From: Candidatus Poribacteria bacterium
Lineage (GTDB): Bacteria; Poribacteria; WGA-4E; WGA-3G
Assembly: GCA_022394775.1 (NCBI GenBank)
Contig: JAGFCB010000169.1
Span: 1 to 35,598, forward strand
Length of the DNA stretch: 35,598 nt
Direction of reading: 5' to 3'
The notes beneath the pieces were generated by a model that was not told where the DNA came from, did no database searches, and saw nothing but the letters and a program-made list of their open reading frames with translations. The translations under genes and the position numbers were made by a program. Positions 24,929 through 33,834 of the stretch are shown here, piece by piece. The number at the start of each line of letters is the position of its first letter. Within the stretch, counting starts at the first letter, position 1.

Positions 24929-27900
24929 GTGCAGAAAAATCCACTATCTAAACTTGCAGTTCACCACTTTTTAAGATGCCTGGGGCTGCTTTATAAAATT
25001 GGGCTTATCCTGATTATTGTCCTTTCCACAACATCTGACATTGCTGTAAGTCGTATTGCTGAAGAAAACGACGAACCGCAAATAGAAACCATAACACCCA
25101 AGGACAGCACTACCGTTCCTGATTCTAACGAACCCGAAATACCAGCGGAAAAAAGAAACGACAGTGAGTTTGGGTTGTTTAACCGTAATCCTTTCGATAC
25201 TGACAGTATACCAAAACGTTTCATTTGGCAAGATGAAAAAGAACAACCTAAAGTAGACGAGGAAAGTAGGCACATACAACCCTACCTTGACAGCCTCCGT
25301 AGATGGCGGCACCCACCCGAATTGACAGATCTCAGCAAACTCTATGACTGGAAGCCGAAACCAAAACGTGATGAAAAAGGTATCGCCCTCCCAATGGACT
25401 CTAATTTACGGATAACAGGTTTACAATCCGTAACTGTAGAAGCGAACAAAACACATTATTTCGGCAGCGGGGACCTGAACCGATACGGCGGATACGGTTA
25501 CGGCGGTGGATACGGCGGATACTCATCTGGGCTTGACCTTGGGCTCACCTCATCTTATGGTTACGAGGGTTTCGGCTATAGTGGCGGCGGTTTTGATGAT
25601 ATAGGCTATGGTACCGGCGGATACGGCGGCGGATACGGGAGCAGCTACGGCAGCGGATATGGGAGTGGTTACGGCGGCGGATATGGTGGATATGGCAGCC
25701 GAGGTGTCCCGCGAGCGACAGGCTTCAACCTACGTCAGATACAGCAATTTGGGCTGCACGGGCGCGTCGGGCAACGCTGGCATGTCGCCGTAGATTATAG
25801 TGCTGGCGGCAGCAGTTTTGGCGGTGGTGGCTATGGGGGCGGTTATGGCGGTGGTTATGGTGGTGGATACGGTCTCGGGGGCGCGAAGGAACAGAAAATT
25901 AAAATCTGGTACGAAGGTAAACCGGAGAGCATTATAAAAACGATCTCGTTTGGAGACATCACACTCAACTTGCCGAACACCCGTTTCCTGAATATCAATC
26001 GGAATTTGTTCGGGCTTGAAGGTATCTTTGAATGGAAAAATACACGACTTACGGCTTTTGGCTCGCGAAGCAAGGGGATACGCGAGGTGCGGACTTTCCG
26101 TGGACAATCGCGACGCGCTGGCGGTTATGGATATGGACCGCCTGGAAAACAGATCCCTGATGCCAACTACGTCAAAAATCGATACTACCACATCCACAAA
26201 GGGGAAGACGGTTTACTACACGAAGCATATCTTCCTATTAAAGCGAGAAGCGAAGAAATCTACATTGATGATGGCGTTGTAGGAAACAACCAAGGCGGTA
26301 AACGAACAAGCCAAGGTTACTTCAACCTACAATTCGCTGGACAGGACTACAACATCGACTACGATACCGGTGAAATAGAATTCCTCTCCCCGATCTCCGC
26401 AAACTACACTATTGTTGTCGCGTATGAATATAGCGGTGGTGGCGGCGGCACTGTCGGTAAACCCGGCAGCGTCTTCGTCGATGAAAATGGAGATGGAACA
26501 ATTGATGAAGAAGGGGAAGAGATCGGTTACATAGTGCTAAAAGAAAAAGGGTTTCGCGGCACAGAGGCAACACACGTCTATCACCTCGGCAGTCGAAATA
26601 TTAACCCACGCGACTTTCAACTCACAATCCGCCGCCAAGGACAAAGCGAAGCCTTCCAGACAAATGAAGGTCTCGTCCCTTATATCGAAATCTTTGGCTT
26701 GGATCAGAACGGTGATGGCAATGTCGATGCACAGTTCATTGACTATGATAGAGGGCTGCTACGTTTTCCGACAACAAATCCCTTTCAAATCACAGATCCT
26801 AACCACCCGTATTACACCTACCGAGATTCGCTTAACAACAACGCTATATACCTTGAAGGCACCTTTTCAAATGCCCAAATCTATACGATGATAGCCGACT
26901 ATACATACCAATCAGAAACATATAACGTCGGTTTGTTCGTAATCCCAAATAGTGAAAAGGTTCGGCTAAACGGCCAACTCCTAACCCGTGATACTGACTA
27001 CATGATGCTTTATGAGGTCGGCACTATCAGATTTTTCAGGCAACTCGATGAATTCGATGAGATCGTTGTTGAATTTGAAAAAACGCCTTTTGGCGGTTCA
27101 TTGCAACAAACCGTGATGGGTGTCTGGTTAGAGTACACCCACAAGCCGAAACCCAAATCAGAAAAAGAACAAAGCCTTGAAGATAGATTCAATCGTCTCG
27201 GTGGTATCCAATCAATGGATCCAAGTGCTATCGATGGCCGGTCAACAGATCCATTCAGTGGTGGATTACAAGGTAGGAGAGGTAGCTTTGGTGGTTTAGG
27301 AAGAAGCAGTTTCGGTGGAGGCTTAGGTGGCGGTGGTTTAGGTGGTTACGGGGGTGGCTATAGCAGCTTCGGCAGTTTCGGTGGTAGGTCCCGAAGGGGT
27401 GCGAGTTATTATGGTGGCTATGGCGGTTCGATGAATTATTTTAATCCGGTGTTCCAAAAAGGGTTTATGCTTTCAACCGGCTATATCCTGAATACCGGAC
27501 AGAAACCGGCGGAGATACCAGATGTAAACGGTGTCCCAAACCGTCTGCAAGCGTTCAACATAAACACGAGTTTTGGAAGAGCGTTTAACGTCGCTGGCAT
27601 CTTTAACCTGCTACCATTTATTAACATGAGAAACCTCCCGCTCTCGCTTGATTTCAGCGGAGAAGCGGCTTATTCACACAATAATCCTAACAGCATCGGT
27701 GTCGCACTTATTGATAGCATGGAAGGCGCGAAGGAATCGACAACAGTGCCAACGTTAAAATATAACTGGAAGCCGAGTAGTCTACCGTATATAGCCGAAG
27801 ATACGCCTGCGACTGAAGGGAACACTTACAACGTTATACCGACCGATGAGAATAGAGCCATCTTTAAAGTTGTACTAAAAGACAAAAACGAATCGGAAGC

Positions 27901-30900
27901 CGTCGGAAACTTTATGCGAAACCGAGATGTCCCAGCATCTACGATTCAACCGCTCGCCCTTTCCACTGAAGAACGTCTCATTATGGAACTCGGTTATGAT
28001 TTTACAGATGTAGTAGCAGAATGGGGCGGCTTCTCAAACGGCATCTCAGCCGCGGGTGTCGACTATTCGGAACGTAGTTTCGTTGACATCTGGATGCGCG
28101 TTCAAGGCGACAACAACGTGACACTACATCTGAACCTCGGAGTAGTGAATGAAGACACTGATGCCGATCAACGCCTCGATAGCGAAGATCTTCCAAACAC
28201 GCTAACAGACACAAATGGAGATAATAACATTGATGCCCTTGATTTGGATCTCGAAAATCTCTCAGGCGCAGATCGGTACCGAGGGAACGGTGCTCTTGAC
28301 ACCGGTGAGGATACCGGCTGGAATTACGACGGTCCTCTTGAAAAGACATCCATCGGTGCTGGAAACCAAATTTTGGATAGCGAAGACCTTAACGGCGACG
28401 GCGTGCTTGACAATATAGATGCCTATTTTGAAATATCAATTCCCCTGAACGAGATCCCAAATGAGTGGATTAAAAGCAAAAATACCAACGGTTGGATGTT
28501 CCTGAGTATCCCGCTCTCCAAATTTACACCAGCCGGTTCTCGGGTGCCGAGTCTGGTTTTCGTGCAACATTTCCGATTCTGGTTAAGCAAAAACGCCCCG
28601 GGTAGCGCGAAAGGCACACTACAGTGGGCATCCATCGAAATCGTTGGAAATAAATGGCAACAAGGCATAATAACCCGCCAAGCACTTCAATCAACACCAG
28701 AAGCAGGACTTACCGGTGAAACGCTATCAACAAGCACAATTGTCGAAGATACAATCGAAAAGTTTATTGTTGGTACAAAGGATAACTTCAGTTACGACGC
28801 GTATCAGAGCGCGTATCTTGATATCGAAGATAACGAACTCTTCAAAAAACTACATCCGTTCACAGCGACCTCACTCGGTTTTCAAACACAACAGCAACGC
28901 GAGCAAACGCTTAGCCTTGAATATTACCTGTTTCCGGGGTCTTACGGCGTTACCTCCAAACAACTTAAAGGTTTAACGCAAAGCGATGGGCAAGATTTCA
29001 GTAAACACGACACATTGCGATTTTGGCTCTACGGCGACAAAAGCAATACAACTTTCGTTTTGCAACTCGCACCGACCGTCCGCACTGGCTACCGCAGCTC
29101 GTTTTATAGCTCAGACCCGTTTGTTAGCCAAACAGAGGAAGAAGATATTAACGTTTTCGAGAATCTGACGGACTATTATGAATACACCGTACCCATTGAT
29201 TTTGAGGGCTGGAAGTTAATTGAAATCGATTTACGTGATTTGCGTGGAAATACCTATCCCGATGTAGACACCAGCAACCAGCCTTTGGCAGCCAATCAAG
29301 AGCAGTTTGTAGAAACCGAAAGTGTTACACAACCACCAGCCGCTGACAGCGACAGTCCTGATGGACACCCTGACGGCTTCACAATTAGGGGCAGAAACAG
29401 TACACGACTCTCTATTAAAAACATTGGTGGTATCCTACTCGGCATCCGTAATGACACTGAACAAGAAATCAGCGGCGACATCTGGATAAATGAGATTCAC
29501 CTCGGAGATCCGCTCGTCCGTGCCGGTTGGGCGCGCCGCGGGAACATGTCAATGTCCCTCGGCAGTATTGTTAAACTACGTGGCGGTTACGCAAGTCAAG
29601 ATAAAGATTTTGAAAGTGGTGCCGGTGAAATTGGCAGACAACGTCTCTCTTCACGCGGGTATAGTACCACAAATAACGACTTCAATATCGATGCTGATGT
29701 CACCATCTTTCCGTGGCTACCGATCCGATACGGTATCCGACAACAAGACACCGAAACCGAGAGCCTACGCGGCAGTTACAGCAGTTTCCAAAGCGGAAAA
29801 AGTGAAATCGTTACCCGAGACTTCTCTGTCCAATTCAACCGAAACCCGTATCCTAACCTCGGTTTTGCATACAACTACCAAGACTTTTGGAATGAGCGTC
29901 AAGGCACACAAATTAGCCACCTTTACACCGGCAGCTTCCGATATGAACTCGGTTCAAAACTCGGTCTTAACGCCCAATATCGCCACGAAGATGTGCTTGC
30001 AAAACCTGAAACCGCAACAGATACCACATCCGCATCAACATCTTATTACAGTTACGGCTATGGAAGAAATCAGGACGAGAAGACGGATAGCGGCACAATA
30101 ACACTCAACATTAGCCCGACAAACATTTTTAGCCTGAATCCGAGCTACGATGTGCGTCGGACGCTTGAAAGACGAGAAGACCGAAGCTATAACTCGCGCA
30201 CCTTGGCAAGCGATACTCAGCCCGAATCAGAAACACAAGCAGCAGCGAAACCGGACTTTTCAATTGCGGAACGAGAACATCGGCTTTCCTTTACACCACG
30301 CCTAAATCGAGACTTGATTGGGATGCGACCTACTGTGACAAGCCGTTTGAGTTTCCGTGAAAATTGGTTCAGGGAACAAAAGAATGCTTCGCTGAATGGC
30401 AATGTCAGTCTTGGCATGAACTTCCGCGTCCAAAAGTGGTTCGGATGGCTATTGAACACCGAGAAACCGCCAGAAACCCAAACCTCGACAGACGGGTCTC
30501 AAAATGGCACACCACCGTCTTTAGAAATAGAAGACCCAGCAGAATCCCGACAAAGCAACGAAGCCACAAAAATAGCTGAACAACTCCGAGAAAACGGCAT
30601 CGACGAGACGCAGATCCAAGAATTTGAAGAAAACCGTGGTGATTGGATCGAACGCGATAAAGGAGAGGCTGAGAAGGGTGCAGCACAAGCGAATACGACA
30701 CCCACAACTCAGGAAGGCATCTTGTATAGAACCCTCAAAAGTTTCACGATTAGCACCAACGCGAACTTCACTGCCACCGAATCGTACCGGCAGCTTGAAT
30801 CCGGATTGTCCGCATTAGATATCTGGTCGCTTGCGGAAGATGCAAAGGAACGGTCAAATTCGCGGCGCAGTAATCGTTACGCGGTCCGAGGCTCGGTGGA

Positions 30901-31546
30901 CCCGTGGAGTTGGGCATCGTTAGGGACAAATTTCAGCACATCCGAAAGTTTCCGGAAAAGTTTAGGTAGTACCTACACATCAAACGGGGAGTCGTACGAA
31001 GCCGATTTAAAACTGAGGGCGCAAGAAACCACCAGTTTTCAACTTCGCTATAGTTTCACAAAACGGGATAATGCAACGCTGGAAACGACGCTCAGCGATA
31101 GTACAGCACACACACCATCACTGAGTTGGTTATACACCTGGGGTAAAGAGACGAAAACAGCGTTGGGTATACGCACAACATTCCGAGATCAACAACGAAG
31201 CGGTATAGAGAGCAAAGCTGTGATTATCACCCCAAACTTTAGTATTGATTACCGTTATCACACAGAAAATGGTATACGGTTTCCATTTTTCGGTAGAATC
31301 CCACTCAAACACGACTTGGAACTAACGAACACACTCTCTTGGGCGATCCGCAGGGAAAATTTCGGTGCGAACCGTGAGGAACGTTCTGAGCGTTACGAGA
31401 CGACCTTACGCGTCGGTTACAAAATCAGCACCCACATCACAGCAAACTTCCATCTCGGTCTCAGCTACCACCACGACAGAGTCGAAGAAGGCAGAGATTT
31501 CCTATCAGTCGCAAGCGCACTCACCATCCGCGGCGAAATCCAGTAA
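24929..31546 (+). CDS. sprA: SprA-like giant outer-membrane protein (T9SS translocon family)
   Basis: The 2205-residue exported protein starts at GTG with a hydrophobic segment (about 15-33). I assign it to the SprA family because of repeated SprA-style modules: ranges such as IDYDTGEIEFLSPIS, GTIRFFRQLDEFDEIVVEFE, LDSEDLNGDGVLDNIDAYFE (near 1150-1168), WASIEIVGNKW, DTLRFWLYGD and IWINEIHLGDP (near 1519), followed by a long run of amphipathic strands to the C-terminus that would form a large beta-barrel. In Bacteroidota SprA is the outer-membrane channel of the type IX secretion system. Unusual are Gly/Tyr-rich tracts at about 185-260, 291-318 and 778-838 and an Asp/Glu-rich polar insertion at about 1845-1930. 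No ribosome binding site is visible. Its last 40 residues occur again at 33266-33388. The family call is by motif only; secretion is inferred. Confidence 0.8.
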   Translation: MQKNPLSKLAVHHFLRCLGLLYKIGLILIIVLSTTSDIAVSRIAEENDEPQIETITPKDSTTVPDSNEPEIPAEKRNDSEFGLFNRNPFDTDSIPKRFIWQDEKEQPKVDEESRHIQPYLDSLRRWRHPPELTDLSKLYDWKPKPKRDEKGIALPMDSNLRITGLQSVTVEANKTHYFGSGDLNRYGGYGYGGGYGGYSSGLDLGLTSSYGYEGFGYSGGGFDDIGYGTGGYGGGYGSSYGSGYGSGYGGGYGGYGSRGVPRATGFNLRQIQQFGLHGRVGQRWHVAVDYSAGGSSFGGGGYGGGYGGGYGGGYGLGGAKEQKIKIWYEGKPESIIKTISFGDITLNLPNTRFLNINRNLFGLEGIFEWKNTRLTAFGSRSKGIREVRTFRGQSRRAGGYGYGPPGKQIPDANYVKNRYYHIHKGEDGLLHEAYLPIKARSEEIYIDDGVVGNNQGGKRTSQGYFNLQFAGQDYNIDYDTGEIEFLSPISANYTIVVAYEYSGGGGGTVGKPGSVFVDENGDGTIDEEGEEIGYIVLKEKGFRGTEATHVYHLGSRNINPRDFQLTIRRQGQSEAFQTNEGLVPYIEIFGLDQNGDGNVDAQFIDYDRGLLRFPTTNPFQITDPNHPYYTYRDSLNNNAIYLEGTFSNAQIYTMIADYTYQSETYNVGLFVIPNSEKVRLNGQLLTRDTDYMMLYEVGTIRFFRQLDEFDEIVVEFEKTPFGGSLQQTVMGVWLEYTHKPKPKSEKEQSLEDRFNRLGGIQSMDPSAIDGRSTDPFSGGLQGRRGSFGGLGRSSFGGGLGGGGLGGYGGGYSSFGSFGGRSRRGASYYGGYGGSMNYFNPVFQKGFMLSTGYILNTGQKPAEIPDVNGVPNRLQAFNINTSFGRAFNVAGIFNLLPFINMRNLPLSLDFSGEAAYSHNNPNSIGVALIDSMEGAKESTTVPTLKYNWKPSSLPYIAEDTPATEGNTYNVIPTDENRAIFKVVLKDKNESEAVGNFMRNRDVPASTIQPLALSTEERLIMELGYDFTDVVAEWGGFSNGISAAGVDYSERSFVDIWMRVQGDNNVTLHLNLGVVNEDTDADQRLDSEDLPNTLTDTNGDNNIDALDLDLENLSGADRYRGNGALDTGEDTGWNYDGPLEKTSIGAGNQILDSEDLNGDGVLDNIDAYFEISIPLNEIPNEWIKSKNTNGWMFLSIPLSKFTPAGSRVPSLVFVQHFRFWLSKNAPGSAKGTLQWASIEIVGNKWQQGIITRQALQSTPEAGLTGETLSTSTIVEDTIEKFIVGTKDNFSYDAYQSAYLDIEDNELFKKLHPFTATSLGFQTQQQREQTLSLEYYLFPGSYGVTSKQLKGLTQSDGQDFSKHDTLRFWLYGDKSNTTFVLQLAPTVRTGYRSSFYSSDPFVSQTEEEDINVFENLTDYYEYTVPIDFEGWKLIEIDLRDLRGNTYPDVDTSNQPLAANQEQFVETESVTQPPAADSDSPDGHPDGFTIRGRNSTRLSIKNIGGILLGIRNDTEQEISGDIWINEIHLGDPLVRAGWARRGNMSMSLGSIVKLRGGYASQDKDFESGAGEIGRQRLSSRGYSTTNNDFNIDADVTIFPWLPIRYGIRQQDTETESLRGSYSSFQSGKSEIVTRDFSVQFNRNPYPNLGFAYNYQDFWNERQGTQISHLYTGSFRYELGSKLGLNAQYRHEDVLAKPETATDTTSASTSYYSYGYGRNQDEKTDSGTITLNISPTNIFSLNPSYDVRRTLERREDRSYNSRTLASDTQPESETQAAAKPDFSIAEREHRLSFTPRLNRDLIGMRPTVTSRLSFRENWFREQKNASLNGNVSLGMNFRVQKWFGWLLNTEKPPETQTSTDGSQNGTPPSLEIEDPAESRQSNEATKIAEQLRENGIDETQIQEFEENRGDWIERDKGEAEKGAAQANTTPTTQEGILYRTLKSFTISTNANFTATESYRQLESGLSALDIWSLAEDAKERSNSRRSNRYAVRGSVDPWSWASLGTNFSTSESFRKSLGSTYTSNGESYEADLKLRAQETTSFQLRYSFTKRDNATLETTLSDSTAHTPSLSWLYTWGKETKTALGIRTTFRDQQRSGIESKAVIITPNFSIDYRYHTENGIRFPFFGRIPLKHDLELTNTLSWAIRRENFGANREERSERYETTLRVGYKISTHITANFHLGLSYHHDRVEEGRDFLSVASALTIRGEIQ
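31424..31546 (+). repeat. direct repeat copy A: the last 123 bases of the SprA-like gene
   Basis: Encodes the final 40 residues and stop (ISTHITANFHLGL...GEIQ). Copy B at 33266-33388 agrees in 116 of 123 bases. Five of the seven differences are silent and two change an amino acid (Ile to Thr, Arg to Ser). Confidence 0.95.
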
Positions 31547-31549
31547 CGC

Positions 31550-31578
31550 TTGACACCCGCACCACCTTCTGATATACT
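31550..31578 (+). promoter_or_regulatory. near-consensus sigma-70 promoter of the ATPase-nuclease gene
   Basis: Perfect TTGACA starting four bases after the sprA stop codon, a 17-base spacer and TATACT. The start point would be near 31585 and the leader about 32 bases. It shows that the ATPase gene carries its own promoter and does not depend on sprA transcription. Confidence 0.85.
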
Positions 31579-31616
31579 AAAGAAACGAGTGCTTGAAGAA
31601 GAAGGAGGAGAAAATT

Positions 31617-33251
31617 GTGAGAACTTTCGGAACCCAAGGGCCTGTCAATCCTCACGATAACTACATCGTCACACGTTCTAAGGAAACCGCTGATTTCATT
31701 GGACGCGTCAAAAGTGGAAAATACATCGTCATCTTTGCACCCCGACAGACCGGAAAAACGACATTTTTTCAACGGGCACTGGATATCCTTACAACCCAAG
31801 AACAACACTATTTTCCTATTCAACTTAATTTTGAGGAGGCTGAAGATGACACTGCCGCAGATTTTTACAGAGGTCTCTATGAAGATATCCTTGAACAGAT
31901 AGAGAATGTTTTTGAGCGACGCCGCGAGCTGCCTTCTGTGCCGTTAGCAGACTTTTTGGAGAACAACAACGGCATTACCGATCACCGTTCCATGCGCAGG
32001 TTCTTTCGGCAGTTCGCAAAACTTTTGTCGCTCAATACACAGCACCCAACACAACCCCCGTCCCTCACCCAGCGGGTGGTGCTTCTCATTGATGAGTTTG
32101 ATGGCATTCCGCGCAACGTGCTTAAAGGGTTTCTTCACTCGCTGCGCCACATTTACGTCGCCGGTAAGCCGCGCAGCCCGCACAGCGTCGGCATCGTCGG
32201 CGTTAAGAATATCAGGCAACTCAACTATGATACCTCTGTTTCTCCTTTCAATATCCAAGACGAATTCATCGTGCCGAACTTTACGCGCAAACAGGTGCGT
32301 GAACTCCTTGCACAATACACCGATGAAGTCGGACAACCCTTCGCTCCAGAGGTCATCCAGATGCTCCACAAACAAACTGCTGGACAGCCCTTCCTTGTCA
32401 ACCGCGCTGCACAAATTCTTACCGAAGAGCTGGACGTTCCAAAAACCGAGATGATTACGATGCATCACTTCACTGCAGCACATAAGAAACTCCTGCTCGA
32501 AAAGAACACGAACATTGAGCACCTAACGACCAATATCCGCAAAAGTCGCCAGTTTGAAGGGCTCCTGATGGAAATCATGACCTATGAAGAAGGTGTCCGC
32601 TTCAATCCACACGACGACATTATCAGTGAGCTTACAACTTATGGTGTCATACAGAACGGTATTGATGGAAGGTGTGAGATTGTCAACCCTATCTATCTAC
32701 ATCACATTATGCAAGCATTCACCCCGACACTAAATGGATTGGAGCGGGACTATTTTGCCGAGAACACAACCGGCGAATTTCAAAATTACCTCACGCCGAA
32801 AGGACATCTTGCGATCGCTCGACTCTTGGATAACTTCCGGGATTTTATCACACGCGTAGGTTTTAAGATTCTCCAGGTCCCCGAAACGCCGCGAGAGTAT
32901 GTCGGCAGGCATCTCCTGCTTACCTATCTGGATTCATTCGTCAAGGCAGTCGGCGGTGTCATGTCCTTTGAAGTCCCAACAGGCGCAGGCAAAATGGACC
33001 TGTGTATCACGCATAATCAGCGGAAATATATCGTTGAAACAAAGATTTGGCGCGGAGATGTCCGCTACCAGGTAGGTAAGCAGCAACTCGCCGTATATCT
33101 TAAATCAGAAGGTGTGACGGAAGGATATTATGTTGTATTCGATCACCGACAAAAACCAGAACCCCGTGTAGAAACGGAAACCGTGGACGGCGTGAGCATT
33201 CGAAGTTACATCATTCCTGTCATACAAACAGCCCCTTCAAATACCAATTGA
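31617..33251 (+). CDS. AAA ATPase fused to a PD-(D/E)XK nuclease-like domain
   Basis: A 544-residue protein starting at GTG (31617), which follows GGAGGA by about eight bases; an upstream TTG overlaps that site. The N-terminal MRTFGTQGPVNP leads to a P-loop (FAPRQTGKTT, about 40-49) lacking the first Gly of the Walker A motif, and Walker B VVLLIDEFD (about 155-163). An ATPase core of the AAA_35/AAA-like type extends to about 330, followed by a helical/winged-helix-like region. The C-terminal 100 residues hold D461 and E474-x-K476 (EVPTGAGKMDLCI ... YIVETKIWRG), the signature of a PD-(D/E)XK nuclease. Such ATPase-nuclease fusions are often mobile or defence-linked, but their role is unknown. 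The gene is flanked by the direct repeats at 31424 and 33266. Confidence 0.85.
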   Translation: MRTFGTQGPVNPHDNYIVTRSKETADFIGRVKSGKYIVIFAPRQTGKTTFFQRALDILTTQEQHYFPIQLNFEEAEDDTAADFYRGLYEDILEQIENVFERRRELPSVPLADFLENNNGITDHRSMRRFFRQFAKLLSLNTQHPTQPPSLTQRVVLLIDEFDGIPRNVLKGFLHSLRHIYVAGKPRSPHSVGIVGVKNIRQLNYDTSVSPFNIQDEFIVPNFTRKQVRELLAQYTDEVGQPFAPEVIQMLHKQTAGQPFLVNRAAQILTEELDVPKTEMITMHHFTAAHKKLLLEKNTNIEHLTTNIRKSRQFEGLLMEIMTYEEGVRFNPHDDIISELTTYGVIQNGIDGRCEIVNPIYLHHIMQAFTPTLNGLERDYFAENTTGEFQNYLTPKGHLAIARLLDNFRDFITRVGFKILQVPETPREYVGRHLLLTYLDSFVKAVGGVMSFEVPTGAGKMDLCITHNQRKYIVETKIWRGDVRYQVGKQQLAVYLKSEGVTEGYYVVFDHRQKPEPRVETETVDGVSIRSYIIPVIQTAPSNTN

Positions 33252-33265
33252 TGCACCCACAGCGC

Positions 33266-33388
33266 ATCAGCACACATACCACAGCAAACTTCCATCTCGG
33301 TCTCAGCTACCATCACGACAGCGTCGAAGAAGGCAGAGACTTCCTTTCAGTCGCAAGCGCACTCACCATCCGCGGCGAAATCCAGTAA
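33266..33388 (+). repeat. direct repeat copy B: orphan SprA C-terminal 40 codons
   Basis: Starts 15 bases after the ATPase stop codon. It still encodes the last 40 residues of the SprA-like protein without a stop until the proper TAA, but has no start codon or ribosome binding site, so it is a fragment and not a gene. The preserved frame and mainly silent changes show that it came from a working sprA gene. Confidence 0.92.
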
Positions 33389-33417
33389 GCGCGCCAGTTG
33401 AATTTGGATCGTGGAAG

Positions 33418-33585
33418 TCAGCGAAAACAATAGAAGTCGCTCTTTTTGGCGGTATCCACTAAATTCCGATGCGTGGCTGTTAGTACACGAATGGCGATAG
33501 CGATGGTCTTTGTGCCACCAATCCTCTGAAACTCCCGCGCTTCCAATACACGCAGCAACTTCGCTTGCAAAACTGTATGAAACAT
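33418..33585 (-). pseudogene. remnant of a sigma-54-type AAA+ activator
   Basis: Reading the minus strand from the ATG at 33585 gives 55 residues, of which about 40 match the AAA+ core of enhancer-binding proteins: VLQAKLLRVLEAREFQRIGG and then IAIRVLTATHRNLVD. The same part of the activator at 12972-14396 reads VKFLRVLETQEFTRLGG and VRIIAATNVDL. Neither the GAFTGA nor the Walker motifs nor the HTH are present, and the frame ends in unrelated residues. It is a decayed fragment, not a functional gene. The remaining stretch 33586-33834 shows no gene. Confidence 0.75.
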
Positions 33586-33834
33586 AATAGAAAAACTTTA
33601 CACGGTTTCTTTGCTTTCGCGCTACTTCTCTCGTGTTACTCAATGGAAAGCAAAATCCCACTTTGGCAAAACACATGTATGATCTTTACCATTTGCCTTC
33701 TGGGTTAAATAGACTACTAACTGTTGCTAAAATGTTAGCATCGGTTTTGAACACCCTCGTAAACACCATAGAAGTTAAAGAAAACTCAACCTTATTGACT
33801 TGAATTAAAAACGGTTTTGTCGCGTCTAAACGAC

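Larger units (their letters stand above)
31547..33388 (+). other. possible gene cassette bounded by sprA 3'-end repeats
   Basis: The promoter, the ATPase-nuclease gene and copy B of the sprA 3' end lie together as a 1.84-kb unit directly after the sprA stop. The bounds are inferred from the repeats; no integrase or transposase lies in it. An older tandem duplication of sprA with later deletion is the main alternative. Confidence 0.45.

Noticed and set aside
25480..25710. CRISPR-like repeat of GGCGG units
   Set aside because: These are codons of a Gly/Tyr-rich protein segment; no spacers of constant length and no cas genes.
29490..30101. 203-codon open frame inside the SprA-like gene
   Set aside because: Lies in another frame within a convincing long gene and has low-complexity composition; a shadow.
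31944..32522. 192-codon open frame antisense to the ATPase gene
   Set aside because: Complement of a well-supported gene; no start signal or family likeness.
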